From NCBI GenBank assembly GCA_036426205.1, contig CM071567.1, positions 288,785,187 to 288,849,186 on the forward strand: a stretch of 64,000 bases of DNA, read 5' to 3'. The notes under the pieces are model-generated. The model worked only from the letters and a program-made list of their open reading frames with translations, did no database searches and had not been told where the DNA came from. The stretch comes from Ascaphus truei. Lineage: Eukaryota; Chordata; Amphibia; Anura; Ascaphidae. Shown one piece after another: positions 12,060 to 22,149 of the stretch. Position 1 is the first letter of the stretch, and each line of letters begins with the position of its first letter. The translations under genes were made by a program, and so were the position numbers.

Positions 12060-13505
12060 CATTATGAGCACTTTCCTCTGTCTTGTCCATGGGCACCAAT
12101 TTAAATAGAAGGGAATGTACTATCTCAAAAAGAGGTTGCCTCGGAGACAGTCATTCCATCATGATAAGACCTCTTTTCTATTATTGACTTTGATTGCCTA
12201 GTGGTCTATACTGTATTAGCAAACATCATTTGTAATAGGTTTTTACCCAAGTGATTCCTGCAGTTTTCTTTGATGTATCCTATTACTAGGCTTAGAATCT
12301 TGAAATGTGTTCACATTTCTGAAAGCAGTGTGTATGGACAGCCTTTAGGGATCCCGATTTAGGGCATATAGTCATATCGTCCTCTCTGGTTTTCAATTGT
12401 CATGAAAATGCTATGTAAACTCTCTATGCATTATCTTTAATTGCATTTCCCTCTAAGACTCTGAGGGTATAATTTTATGAACTCTAAGATTTCATCTTAC
12501 CAGCTCCTCCATGTTTTGGATCTCTGGGAAGTCTTGTTGTCAAGCTATAAGGGTGTTCGAATGTGACGTTTCAAAATCTGGATCCCTAATTAGATTGTAT
12601 AGTTTGGAAAGGATATATCTATGTTGTCTTGCTTGGTAAAAGCAATTGTCTATTTTTTTGTAGCATGTTGATTTTGTGATTCGTTAGTTGTTTACGATCA
12701 TTTTAAATCTGTATGTATGCGAATAAATGGTTTTTGAGAATATCATAATTTTTGGATAGTTCTTGAAATTGCATATAATTCTGCTAATCTCTGTTTGTTA
12801 TGAGATCTAAGTATAATATCCTTTCTTTTTCCAGGTTTGGAATGGATGTTGTGTGGAGCTTGGTAGGAACTAGGTATTTCCTTGCATTGGTAGGTATCTG
12901 GATAATGTATATGATAGATTATTTAATTTCCTTATTAATCTTTTGATTACAATATTGTCTCTTAGTATAACATTATTCTTAATTTCAGCAGGGATCTCCT
13001 TCTAGCCCATGTGAAAGAGCTCCCTTAATGAAAAATTCTTGGCCAGCTGGCTCTCTAGATTTAGTGAGGAATAGAAGTTTTGTTTCCATAATTCAATCTC
13101 CCACGTTTCTCAATATGCATGATAGTTTATAATTTCTTATGACTGGGATATTTATTTCCCCCATTTCCTTAGTCACTTGTAGTTGTTTTAAGGCGATTAT
13201 ATGTTTCTTGGTATTCCATAAAAATTGGAGCATTGCTTTGTGTAGGTAATTAATCTATGAGTGATTTAACAGTAGCAGCAGAGTTTGCATAGGGTAGAGT
13301 AATCTTGCAAATTAAATCACCTTTATCAATCAGCCTCTGCCAGAGACAAGTGAGGGTAAAACATCGAGGACCTCAGCTCTTCCAGATTTTTTTTATTATT
13401 GTTTTGACGTTATTCCCATATAGTCTGGATAAATCCACCTCCAGCATTATGCCTCGATACATAATTGCTTTCCCGGTAATTCTAATTACAATTGTTTTCC
13501 CGGCA
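12060..13505 (-). pseudogene. Old L1-like LINE: post-RT and C-terminal part of ORF2
   Basis: Minus-strand translation, with many frameshifts and stops, gives blocks typical of L1 ORF2 downstream of the reverse transcriptase palm, such as KGDLICKITLPYANSA, IALKQLQVTKEMG and LSCILRNVGDWI near 13,060-13,330, and an ENC-like tail near 12,200-12,300. This fits the segment that in L1 follows the RT domain. It lies downstream, in minus orientation, of L1 pieces at 17,285-17,770 and 18,560-19,403, so all three probably derive from one old insertion. No intact frame remains. Confidence 0.5.
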
Positions 13506-13506
13506 A

Positions 13507-13735
13507 TTCAATACATTTGTTATTGTAAATACTTCATTTGATTGTGTGTATTATATATTTTGGATGTAATAAAACTTTGTTATTTTTTGGTTTTACTATA
13601 TTTGCTGGTCCATTTTGATCAATTATGATTGCCGATCAGATATTATCTAAAGGGCTATTATTGTCTTAATATCATCCTACCACGTATTGAGTGCAATAAC
13701 TGGGGTAGTATGGATCCTTTGGATCAACTATGTGC
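13507..13735. repeat. Direct repeat A (about 230 bp), partner at 17,046-17,275
   Basis: The text from the ATACATTTGTTATTGTAAAT word through TTGGATCAACTATGTGC matches the segment at 17,053-17,275 with scattered substitutions and small indels, in the same orientation. It contains TTTGGATGTAATAAAACTTTG, which resembles an L1 3' end with an AATAAA signal, and continues about 150 bases beyond it. Confidence 0.75.
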
Positions 13736-13749
13736 ATCCCTAGGGAATG

Positions 13750-14298
13750 CTACTTTTTTTTAAAACAGGTGATACTGTATCAAAATTATACACATGCAAG
13801 GTAAACAGTAAAGACCCACACAAATCAGAGTCATACCGTCCAACATTTTTAATTAACCAGGACATCAAGCAACAGTATTCACAAAAATAATGACATAGAT
13901 TAGCAAAAATGCTTCAGACACTAGTTCATACTGACCAACAAGGATTTACTACGGGAAGATCAGCAGTTAAAAATACAAAGAAGGTCATGACAGTAATAAA
14001 TTGGATACAGACAAAACATCTGAAGACTACAGCACTAGTGGCCATTGATGCAAAAAAGGCATTTTACAACATTTACTGGGAACATGTGTTTTCATATTGG
14101 AAACATTATGATTTCACGAAAATATCAACAGGATGCTGACAGCTATGTATTCTAATCCAACTGACAAAATTATAGCTGAAATATTTCTGACAGAAGCGTT
14201 CCCACTGTTCAGAGGAACAAGACAGGTTTGTTCGTTATCCTTTTTCTATTTAACTTGGCAATAGAATCTCTAGCCCAGCACTTGAGACAAATGAAATA
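13750..14298 (+). pseudogene. Old L1-like LINE: RT fingers/palm fragment (first half)
   Basis: Plus-strand translation gives KSESYRPTFLINQDIK, TLVHTDQQGFTTGRSAVKN and TTALVAIDAKKAFYNIYW, which correspond to the SYRPISLINxDxK, HxDQxGFxxGR and LDAxKAFD blocks of L1 ORF2. Stops and frameshifts interrupt it, including after FTKISTGC. The catalytic aspartate of the first block survives. The frame breaks off at 14,298 where a DNA transposon is inserted and resumes at 16,834 with the second catalytic block. Confidence 0.7.
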
Positions 14299-14305
14299 CT
14301 TTGAG
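14299..14305. repeat. Left target-site duplication CTTTGAG
   Basis: The heptamer CTTTGAG recurs at 16,827-16,833, directly outside the other end of the inserted element. Confidence 0.6.
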
Positions 14306-14634
14306 GGCAATGCACAGTGATAAGTCATTTTAAGAGCACAAAGTGCTCTTAGAACGTGAAGTTCCGCCGAGCGCTATTCACTAAGCCGCGCAAACAGGCA
14401 CTTTGCGCTCAAAAACTGACTTTTTCCTGGAAATTTTTCAAAGTCAAACTTTGCTTGTAGGATGAGCTGTTTGCACTGAATCCTGCCCTTCTGCAAGATT
14501 CACAAGCAACGCAAACTTATCGTACGTGTAAGTTGCGCTGAATAAAGATCACCAGCTAAAGGCAGGTGATTAAAAAAGCAGGACTTTGAAAAAATTCTTT
14601 GTTTACCTTTTTGCAGGTGCAAAACCCATACAAC

Positions 14635-14770
14635 AGGCCGGCGGGTGTCTCCGCCTGACCCCACGGGGGTCCCCGAGGGAGGCCGGGGGTCACGCGGGTG
14701 TCCCCGGCTAACCCCGCGGCCGTCCCGGGATCCCCGCGGGAGTCCTGGGGTACCCGCGGGCCTGCGGTAC
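14635..14770. repeat. CpG-rich minisatellite-like block
   Basis: Repeated GGGTGTCCCCG, GCGGGTGTC and CCGCGGG words occur in about 130 bases of very GC-rich sequence within AT-rich surroundings. A related block lies at 37,300-37,700 in the giant palindrome. Confidence 0.6.
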
Positions 14771-15794
14771 CAATGTTGTGGCTACAAAAATACTAAACAT
14801 TATTTCTAACTCAATACACCCCCTAACACATACAGTACAATAATGTGCAAAATAACTATTGTCCAGATATGGATAATAAATTATTTGCCCATTATTAAAC
14901 ATTGCATTAGCATACCTAAATAAAGTAAATAAAAACAGTAGCCAGCAAATCCAATGAATATAAGCAGTAACAACATTAACAATGAATTAATTAAACCATT
15001 AACCAATGAAACCAATTAATTCCTAAACCAACTCAAAATTAATAGTAACACTAACCAATCAAACTAATGAATTACTACAACATTAATGAATGTAAACATT
15101 AAAAGACAAAGAAATACATTCAAACAATATCTGAAATAACCATAAAACGCATTAGCTAACATAATACAACATTAACTACAAACGAACACCAATCGCAAAC
15201 ATTTTATTACATTAAGCAGGAAAAAAACAAACAATCACATCCACATAAGAAACTGACATTAAAAAAAACAACAGCAATACAAGCCACAAATGCCCCCCAA
15301 ATATTGTCATAACAATATATTAATCTGTACCCTAAAGTGGTACAGATTAATATATTATCAGTCAATGTGCCTCCCCCCAAAAATCAAAAAACACATCCAA
15401 TGAAGAAAACTGTAAAAAGAGACATTTACAAACATTCAATATATTACTTACAATTAGAAGCGGTGGCCCTCCGACTCCCGGGGTAACAGGAAGCTCACGT
15501 ACCTTGAAGGCCTCAACAGCATCCGATGCCATCCGCCATGAAGATCCGGATCAGGTACCCAAATCTTCTTTTTTCTTTCTTTAATCACCTTCTTCTATCT
15601 TCATCTGTCACCATTTCTTGATCTTCTTTATCTTCTATCTTCATTTGTCAATCCAAAAAACCCCATGTAAATCCCAACCGATGTTGTCTCGTCGTCTTCT
15701 TGGGCTCAAATGAGGCGTCACGGCCTTAAATAGGGCTTGTGACATCACATTTAGCCTCAAAATGGTTAACAGCCACCTGATTGGCTGTTAAAAC

Positions 15795-15836
15795 CAGAAT
15801 CTCCATGCAAATGTCACAGGCGGCTTATTTTTTCTA
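15795..15836. repeat. 42-bp direct repeat, copy 1
   Basis: The 42 bases starting CAGAATCTCCATGCAAATG and ending GGCTTATTTTTTCTA are repeated exactly at 16,590-16,631. The two copies flank 753 bases that contain a minus-strand hammerhead-like motif. Confidence 0.85.
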
Positions 15837-16589
15837 GTGAAATAGAAAAACAAGCGCAAATAATATCACAAATAAATCAAACGTAACACAGATGATATAC
15901 TATCCTTAATGAGTGCAGCTCCTGACGTAGAATTCAAACCAAATTCAATCAGCAAACGAAGGAGAAACAAGTGCGCAAATCACATCAGGATATGAAAAAG
16001 AAATTGAAAACACAAAATAGTGCAATATTGTCTACTCCAACACAATAGCTTCAATGCTGGAAGTTCTATAAAATTTGCACTCACGTGTTTAACAGGTACT
16101 CCAGATCCATATAGAGGGGGGGAAAAACCATATACAAAAAAGGGAAAGCAAAATAGTATTACACTGTTTTTAATGTTAAAAACAAAGTATTTCACTTACA
16201 TAAGTGCCTTTGTTTAAGAGCATTCAGACCACCCTGGGTCATAGGTTCAGACAAGATATTCACAGCTACAGCATCCGCTCCATGGCCGTCACAGCAGGTA
16301 CTGGGCTGATTAAAGTTGTCTTCCACTCTAGATGTCATCAACAAGGGCTCCTTAGTGATCACTGATATCACCCAACGCGCGTTTCCACTGCAAAGTCTTC
16401 ATCAGGGGCTTAATCTGGAATTCTGCAGGGGATACCGGCAACCCATAACGGGGCCTGTACTCCTGAAGAAGGGGGTCCTCGGACCTGAAACCAATGCTGT
16501 TCAGCTCCAGAGACCCCTGCTCATGTACACTATTATTAAAATGTATTTATTTAGTGTATGATCGCCTGTAACAGCCTTGCATGGAGATG
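15837..16589 (-). mobile_element. Nested insertion, possibly Penelope-derived, inside the DNA transposon
   Basis: It is bounded by an exact 42-bp duplication. It carries, on the minus strand near 16,371-16,410, a hammerhead-like core with CTGATGA and GAAACGCG, the hallmark of Penelope-like element 3' regions. It also includes half of the hairpin family seen at 28.3-30.2 kb (16,424-16,545). No GIY-YIG coding remains. The insertion reading is inferred from the duplication. Confidence 0.4.
16371..16410 (-). ncRNA. Decayed hammerhead ribozyme-like motif
   Basis: On the minus strand the order is stem I CCC, core CTGATGA, stem II ACT-TTGC-AGT, GAAA, CGCGCG, TT, then GGG. Core boxes are intact, but stem I has only three or four pairs and stem III is extended, so activity is doubtful. 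Type I hammerheads are known from Penelope-like retroelements. Confidence 0.4.
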
Positions 16590-16631
16590 CAGAATCTCCA
16601 TGCAAATGTCACAGGCGGCTTATTTTTTCTA
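16590..16631. repeat. 42-bp direct repeat, copy 2
   Basis: Exact copy of 15,795-15,836. It also forms the right arm of a local hairpin with 16,562-16,589 (GCATGGAGAT against ATCTCCATGC). Confidence 0.85.
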
Positions 16632-16833
16632 TCAGCTAGCGTACGGGAAGTTTCAGTGCGCTAGCAGAGGGAAAAAACATTGCACGCACGATAAGCCAGT
16701 TTTGGGCACATCCGATAGAAAATGGGCTGATGGCCTTAGTGAATCGCGCCGCCGGATTCATTTTTTATCGGACGTGATAATTTCTTTCACGCCGGCGCGA
16801 AAGCTCGGAGCTTAGTGCATAGCCCCCTTTGAG

Positions 16834-17045
16834 AGAATAAGGGTATCCCCAGTAGAATTGAAGCTTGCAATGTTCGCAGAAGATGTTCTTTTTACTGTAT
16901 TTTTCTCACAACCTGACAAATCAATTGTCAACATTTTGGATAGTATAGAACAATTTGGGACATTTGCAGGATTCAAAATTAATGTGACAAAAATAGAATA
17001 ATTATTAAAAACAAAAAGAATATTCCCCACTACACATAGAGGAAT
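16834..17045 (+). pseudogene. Old L1-like LINE: RT palm fragment (second half)
   Basis: Plus-strand translation gives VELKLAMFAEDVLFTV, then DSIEQFGTFAGFKINVTK, matching the L1 block around the FADD catalytic motif and the GFKIN motif. The FADD box reads FAED here, so one catalytic aspartate is replaced by glutamate. This continues the RT from 14,298 across the inserted DNA transposon. After the KTKRIF block the sequence passes directly into direct repeat B, so the rest of ORF2 is missing on this strand. Confidence 0.7.
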
Positions 17046-17275
17046 TTTTAATACATTTCTTATTGTAAATACTTCCATTGATTGTTTGTATTATATATTT
17101 TGGATGTAATAAAACTTTGTTATTTTTTGGTTTTACTATATTGGCTGTTCAGTTTTGATCAATTATGATTGCCGATCAGATATTATCTGAAGGGCTATTA
17201 TTGTTCTAAATATCCTCAATCATGTATTGAGTGCAATAACTTGCGTACTTTGGATCCTTTGGATCAACTCTGTGC
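17046..17275. repeat. Direct repeat B (about 230 bp), partner at 13,507-13,735
   Basis: Same orientation and nearly the same sequence as repeat A, including TTTGGATGTAATAAAACTTTG and ATTATGATTGCCGATCAGAT. The pair brackets the plus-strand RT segment. Confidence 0.75.
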
Positions 17276-17284
17276 GTGTTAGTT

Positions 17285-17770
17285 ATTACTCCTAGTGCAC
17301 CTTACAAACAACATAATCATGTTTCATTCAGATTAGGGTATTATTAGGTGAGCAGTGTGTTTCGCTTTTGTAATAACTTCCCTGGGGATTCATGGAAAAC
17401 TGTTGAAGGCAAAAAGTTAGATCATTTTTAAGTATTTTCTAATATTCCCCAACATACCATTAGGGCTTGGTGGCTTGTAATATTTCAGAATTTGAATCAT
17501 GTCTGTAGTCTCTTTTGTGGTTATTGGTGAGTTTAGGAAATCTATTTCCTCCTGCTTACTGTAAGATCTAGTAATTGTATCGTTTTAAAGACGGTGGGGC
17601 CTAAGAAGGTAGTTTCAATAAGTGATTTATTGACAGTTTTGAGCATGTTTCGAGCGAGATTGCATTTGTAGCTATTCTGAAAGCTCTGATAACATGGCAA
17701 ACTTGATACAAAACTGCTTCTTCCCAATCAGTAGTGCTCCCGCACAGACAAATTGAGTTTTAGCTGAAAA
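17285..17770 (-). pseudogene. Old L1-like LINE: ORF2 region before the RT
   Basis: Minus-strand translation gives EIDFLNSPITTKETTDM, then KYYKPPSPNGM, then FNSFP and IPREVITKA. This fits the L1 linker leading into RT: FLxxPIT-xE-x-x-x-x-I, KxxKAPGPDG and PREM. Several stops interrupt it. The next expected block, SYRPISLIN, is not on this strand. It is found inverted at 13,750 onwards. Confidence 0.6.
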
Positions 17771-17929
17771 AATGCTCAAACTCACATTTTTTTGCAAGAT
17801 TAAGCAATTCAACTAGCTCTGAGATTCACATAATTGCTGCAACTCACAGGTTCTGATCTTCACACCTTTTAGGGTGGGATGGGATCCGTAATGTGACTCT
17901 GATGGAAAAAAATATTCTTACTACAACGG

Positions 17930-18545
17930 ATTGAAGCCGGGTGTCTCCAGAGATGACATGCATTAATATCAGCTCCTGAGATCCTATGATTCAATCCTAT
18001 GAATTAAAAATACATTTAAAGGCAGGTTTATTCCCTTACCGGCTAACCGCTAAGGTAATGAAGGGGTTAAATACCAGTGCCCAGTTTGTTGGGTGTAGAG
18101 GGGGTGGGTGAATGTTGGAGTTGCCCCAGGGTGGGTGTTTATACCTCCCAGGAGGTTTGCGGGAAGAGTTAACGCCTTCATTACTTTAGTGGTTACTGCT
18201 GCTACACTCCCACCACCAACCTGGTAGGTCTAAACACTCACCAAAGGCCAAATACCACCTTCGCCCACCCCTCTACCCCCAATAAACATTAAAATACAAT
18301 AAAGCAACCAATACAATCCAATACACCCATTCATTGGCAGTGAGGCTACCAATGCCCTCAATGGGAGCAAAGATAACCCCAATGGCAATGAATGGGCACC
18401 CTACTACCTATCCCCTTTGCCCCCAACAACTCCTCCCCCCCAACACATACTGTACAGTAATGGACAAAATCCCTATTATCCAGATTTAGGGTTGGGAGAA
18501 AAAGGAAAACACATGGAACCATAGTTTAAGAAATATACCAAAAAA
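17930..18545. repeat. Foldback repeat related to the giant palindrome
   Basis: The segment 18,090-18,115 (TGGGTGTAGAGGGGGTGGGTGAA) pairs with 18,265-18,290 (CGCCCACCCCTCTACCCCCAATA), enclosing a loop with further short pairings. The same arms recur at 28,830-29,050 and 29,650-29,875. Just downstream, ACATACTGTACAGTAATGG and CCCTATTATCCAGAT match the giant palindrome core and the element at 14.3-16.8 kb. It appears to interrupt the old L1 between ORF1 and the ORF2 linker. Confidence 0.55.
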
Positions 18546-18559
18546 AGCAATTGCTTGAT

Positions 18560-19403
18560 TGCAACTGTGTGTACCCATCATCCTTTTTGTTCTTTGATAC
18601 AGTCTTTAGTATCTTCTTAAAAAGCAGCAAAATCCAGATTGTTGATCTTTTTAAGTCTCTGTTGTTACATGGGGCCTCCTCGCAGTCCCGATTAGTCAGT
18701 CTGTATCCCGCTGTCCTCTGTACAGTACTCTTCCTCTCTCTCTCGTTATATTTTTTGCCATATATTTCTCAGAAATAGTTCCTGTGATGTAAAGATCTTA
18801 GCTCCTGCTTCTGTGAAAATTTTCAAGGTCGCAGGGTAGGTTATTGTAAATTTTCTATTTTGTTTGAAAAGTGTTGTAAACTGCCAAATTCCCTTCTCCT
18901 TTGGGATACAGTAGCTGAATAGTCTTGAAACAGAATGATCATTTATCCTTCATACAGCAAGATTCCTTAGACACTCTCACAGTTTTTATTTTGTCATTAA
19001 AGTTTAGTATTTCTACTATAATGGGCCTTTGTTGATTGGTTTGATCTTATCTCACTTTTCCTATTCTATGGATTCTTTCTATCGCTATCTGGCAATCCTC
19101 TGCTGTTAGGCCCAGTTTCTTTTGTAGCTATTTTTCACAAAACTTCATCAATTGGTTCTGCTGCAAGGTTTCTTGGACCAATATAATTCTTAAGTTGTTC
19201 CTTCTAGTTGGGTTTTTCAAATTGTCTAGTTTCTCTTCAGTTTGAATGGGACTACCAGGGGCACTCACTGTGTTAATCCGATGGGCCATTAGTCTGTCTG
19301 CAGAAATGTCACAGAAATGTTGCAGCATTACTGGGAGATTGCCCCAGATTTTCCAAGGCAAATGTTCGGATACTATTATCTGCATCTGTATATACAGATG
19401 CAA
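18560..19403 (-). pseudogene. Old L1-like LINE: ORF1 fragment
   Basis: Minus-strand translation of 19,128-19,403 contains TEEKLDNLKNPTRRNNLRII, the hallmark L1 ORF1p block (family pattern LExLENRSRRNNLRI). It continues with FCEK, DCQIAIERIHRIGK, RPIIVEILNF and TLFKQNRKFTITYPATLKIF, which is the ORF1p RRM and C-terminal domain order. Stops and frameshifts interrupt it. ORF1p is an RNA-binding trimeric chaperone in living L1s. This copy is dead and belongs with the ORF2 pieces at lower coordinates. Confidence 0.7.
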
Positions 19404-19598
19404 CCACCTAAGAAAGGTATACTAAGTAAGGTACATACTAATAACATGCTTTGATCATTTTGATACAGATTTAGAGGTAATTTATAATTTAAACCGCAAA
19501 ACACCTTTTTTGGATTTATATACATTTTGCTTTATATTTCATATATTTCAAATGTCAAATTCCATAAAGATAATTCATGTATCTTTATACATTTATTA

Positions 19599-19599
19599 C

Positions 19600-19660
<61 letters not shown>

Positions 19661-19668
19661 TAATAAAC
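19599..19668. repeat. (AAT)n microsatellite
   Basis: About 22 uninterrupted AAT units flanked by AT-rich sequence. Confidence 0.95.
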
Positions 19669-19669
19669 G

Positions 19670-21290
19670 AATAGCTATAATAATTGAAATGATAAATATT
19701 TGTCCCAAGAAGTCCATATCCATATAAATATACAAATAAATATGATATTAAGATCATTCATAAATTCTCTTTCATTCATTTCACCATTTATGTAGAAAAA
19801 TCTATTGTGTATATATATTGATATTTTTATTGACTTATCAATCACCTGAAATTTATTCATATTTAGTTAATTATACAAGATCAAGCTTATTTTGATTTTT
19901 AAATATATTTGTTTCAACAAATAATCCTTTCTCCTTTGTTGCATTTTAAAAATTAGATTTTGTTGGTTGGGTGTGGGAGATCACTGCTTATTTAGTGTAT
20001 TCCATGTTTTCATGCTGCAATCATTCATTGGAGAGTGATTTTTGTGGCTTGTAGACAGCGATCCTCCTGATATACTGTAGACACAAATTGGGATGTATGT
20101 ATTTATGAATTTATGGGTGTATTTTGTGCTCTTTGTGATGTCGTTTATATTTTTATGAAATATTGGCTCCCACCAGATGCGCCGCCACTCGATTATTTAC
20201 ATACTACAAATAATATTTCCATTTAGTGAGGACTACCATTCAAGTAACATGAGAGGCAGGTCTTCCAGTTTGGACTCCTGTATAATGTTGTGTCATTCAG
20301 AGGGAATTTACACTTTAACAAAGTGTATACATGCACGAAACGCATCAGAGGTCTCTCTGCTTTATCTTACTTTTGTCTTTAACATGTTGTCGATGGATCA
20401 AGAAATATTTGTAACAATTTTTGAGCGATCCAGCCTCCATCGCTTTTTTTCAACAGTGCATTGTTTAGTCCTTCCCAATGAGATTCAACTTCCTAGTCAT
20501 GGAAACCCATGACCACTCGGGCTACTAAGGTGTTAATATGTACTATAATGTGTTTTATTTTGTTATGTATTCCATGCAGGTTTACCATATCTTGCCTATG
20601 TATATTTTGGACATTCTATACATAGGTAAAACAAGTCTAACATCAGCCTGGAGTAGGTGATATAATAATGTGTTATTTCTGCTGTTAATAATATTACAAT
20701 GTGATGTATGGCATAATAATATCAAAAAAACACAGTATTCGGCCTTATTTTGTATGGATTCAATAAAAAAATTGTTATTTTTAGCGATGCAATCACATTT
20801 TTACAATACTACAGCTTGATGTATCTAGACCATAGAGAGCATATTATTATTGAAGAATACAAATATTCAACAAGCAGACATGGGAGTTGGGATTGTTGTT
20901 ATAAATGAATGATATTATATGGAATAAGTAAATACAATTGTAGGAAATAATAAACATATTAATTTCTAAAGGGGTACCGTATCCGACTAAGGAATATTTT
21001 TCCAAATTGATTTCTTACTAATTCATAACTTTAGACTCAAGCTGTTTTATTTTCGGCTGAAGATTCATAAGGACCTTAAGAGTCCACCAATTATTATAGA
21101 GATTAAATCTATTACCATCAATTTAGCCGTATATTTCGACTTCTGTTTGAAATAACAGGTGTCTCCAATTTGAGATCCTATCTGAAAAGATACAACAAAG
21201 GTCCTTAATGAAAATGTAAAATAGGATTCAGATTTGATTTGGTTTCGTGGTGACATTAATTATTTCACACTAGTCTAGCCGATCTTCCCC
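19670..21290. other. AT-rich non-coding stretch
   Basis: No gene or defined element. Near 20,315-20,360 CAAAGTGTATACATGCACGAAACGCATC resembles the end of a hammerhead-type GAAACGC box, but the CTGATGA core is missing. A C-run lies at 21,288-21,297. Confidence 0.3.
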
Positions 21291-21299
21291 CCCCCCCAA

Positions 21300-21950
21300 T
21301 CACAGATAGGGTCCCCTAAGGTGTTCTGGGGTCTGGCTAGGTGTCTCTGTGTGGTGCATACCTGCTGGCAACAGGAGGGCCTGAGTCTCCCGCGATGACA
21401 TGGGGGATAACAGAAACAGGTTACTGGGGTGGATGCCTTCGTTCTGGTTCAATGGTGCAGCGCCTCCATCTATAGTAAGCCCCAGGAATGCAGGGTGGAA
21501 TCCTTACCACAGAGTTCCCTACAGGGGTGAGAGATTCCAATCTCACAAAAGGATTATCTTTAAAAGCAGCAGTCTCTTTATTCTCCATGGCAGCAGCAGC
21601 AGCAGCCGACAGGTACAGTGCTGCACAGTCCACTAACTTGTGATGGTCCTGCCTCCACTCTGGATCCTACGGGCATCCAGAGTGGGGGTAGCTCTTCCCT
21701 CACCCCCTTAGCAGGGTGAGAGGTACTTGGTCCACCTCACTAACTATGGCTAGATCAGCTCTACTCATGAGCTGATCACTCCTCTCCTCCTAACTCACTA
21801 ACACTAGTGTCACACTTCACACTCACTAAATAGGAAGTGACACTGCTTTATGTAACCTCCAGTAGGAACCGCCCCTGTGTCTCTTGATTGGACACAGGGT
21901 CAAGTGACCTACCTTCACTCACCCAACCCAGTGTCATAAGCGGGGGAAAC
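21300..21950 (-). repeat. LTR-like repeat downstream of the gag-like region
   Basis: The segment is moderately GC-rich, includes a (CAG)n run at 21,590-21,606, and sits immediately downstream (minus direction) of a minus-strand gag-like coding region. That is where a 3' LTR would be expected. I could not find a matching 5' copy above 24.75 kb, so the LTR call rests on position only. Confidence 0.25.
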
Positions 21951-22149
21951 CCATGTCTACTCCTGGCAATCTGACCTTAGCAGACTTTACACACAGGAGG
22001 AGGATAGAACTATAGCCCCATTTCTTACCAGGGCTACACTCTCCCTCAGGTGGAATCAATGGTCCCCACTTGGACCTATTTTGCTGGACCATCCTGCAGG
22101 TGAACAATCTGTGAATATACAAAACATAATTAATAAATATTTTGTACAC

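Larger units (their letters stand above)
14306..16826. mobile_element. Non-autonomous DNA transposon (2.5 kb) inserted in old L1 RT
   Basis: The left end GGCAATGCACAGTGATAAG and the reverse complement of the right end, GGGGCTATGCACTAAG, share an imperfect terminal inverted repeat (GGC-A/T-ATGCAC). A 7-bp duplication, CTTTGAG, flanks both ends, and the L1 RT frame resumes on the other side, so the borders are well supported. No transposase is seen. Inside are a CpG-rich block (14,635-14,770), a long A-rich part (14,880-15,300), and a GC-rich end with short palindromes. The A-rich part shares the words ACAGTACAATAATGTGC and ATAACTATTGTCCAGAT with the giant palindrome at 27.6-39.4 kb. The superfamily is uncertain. 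Confidence 0.65.

Noticed and set aside
20310..20360. ACGAAACGCATC as a hammerhead relic
   Set aside because: There is no core box upstream and stem I does not pair.
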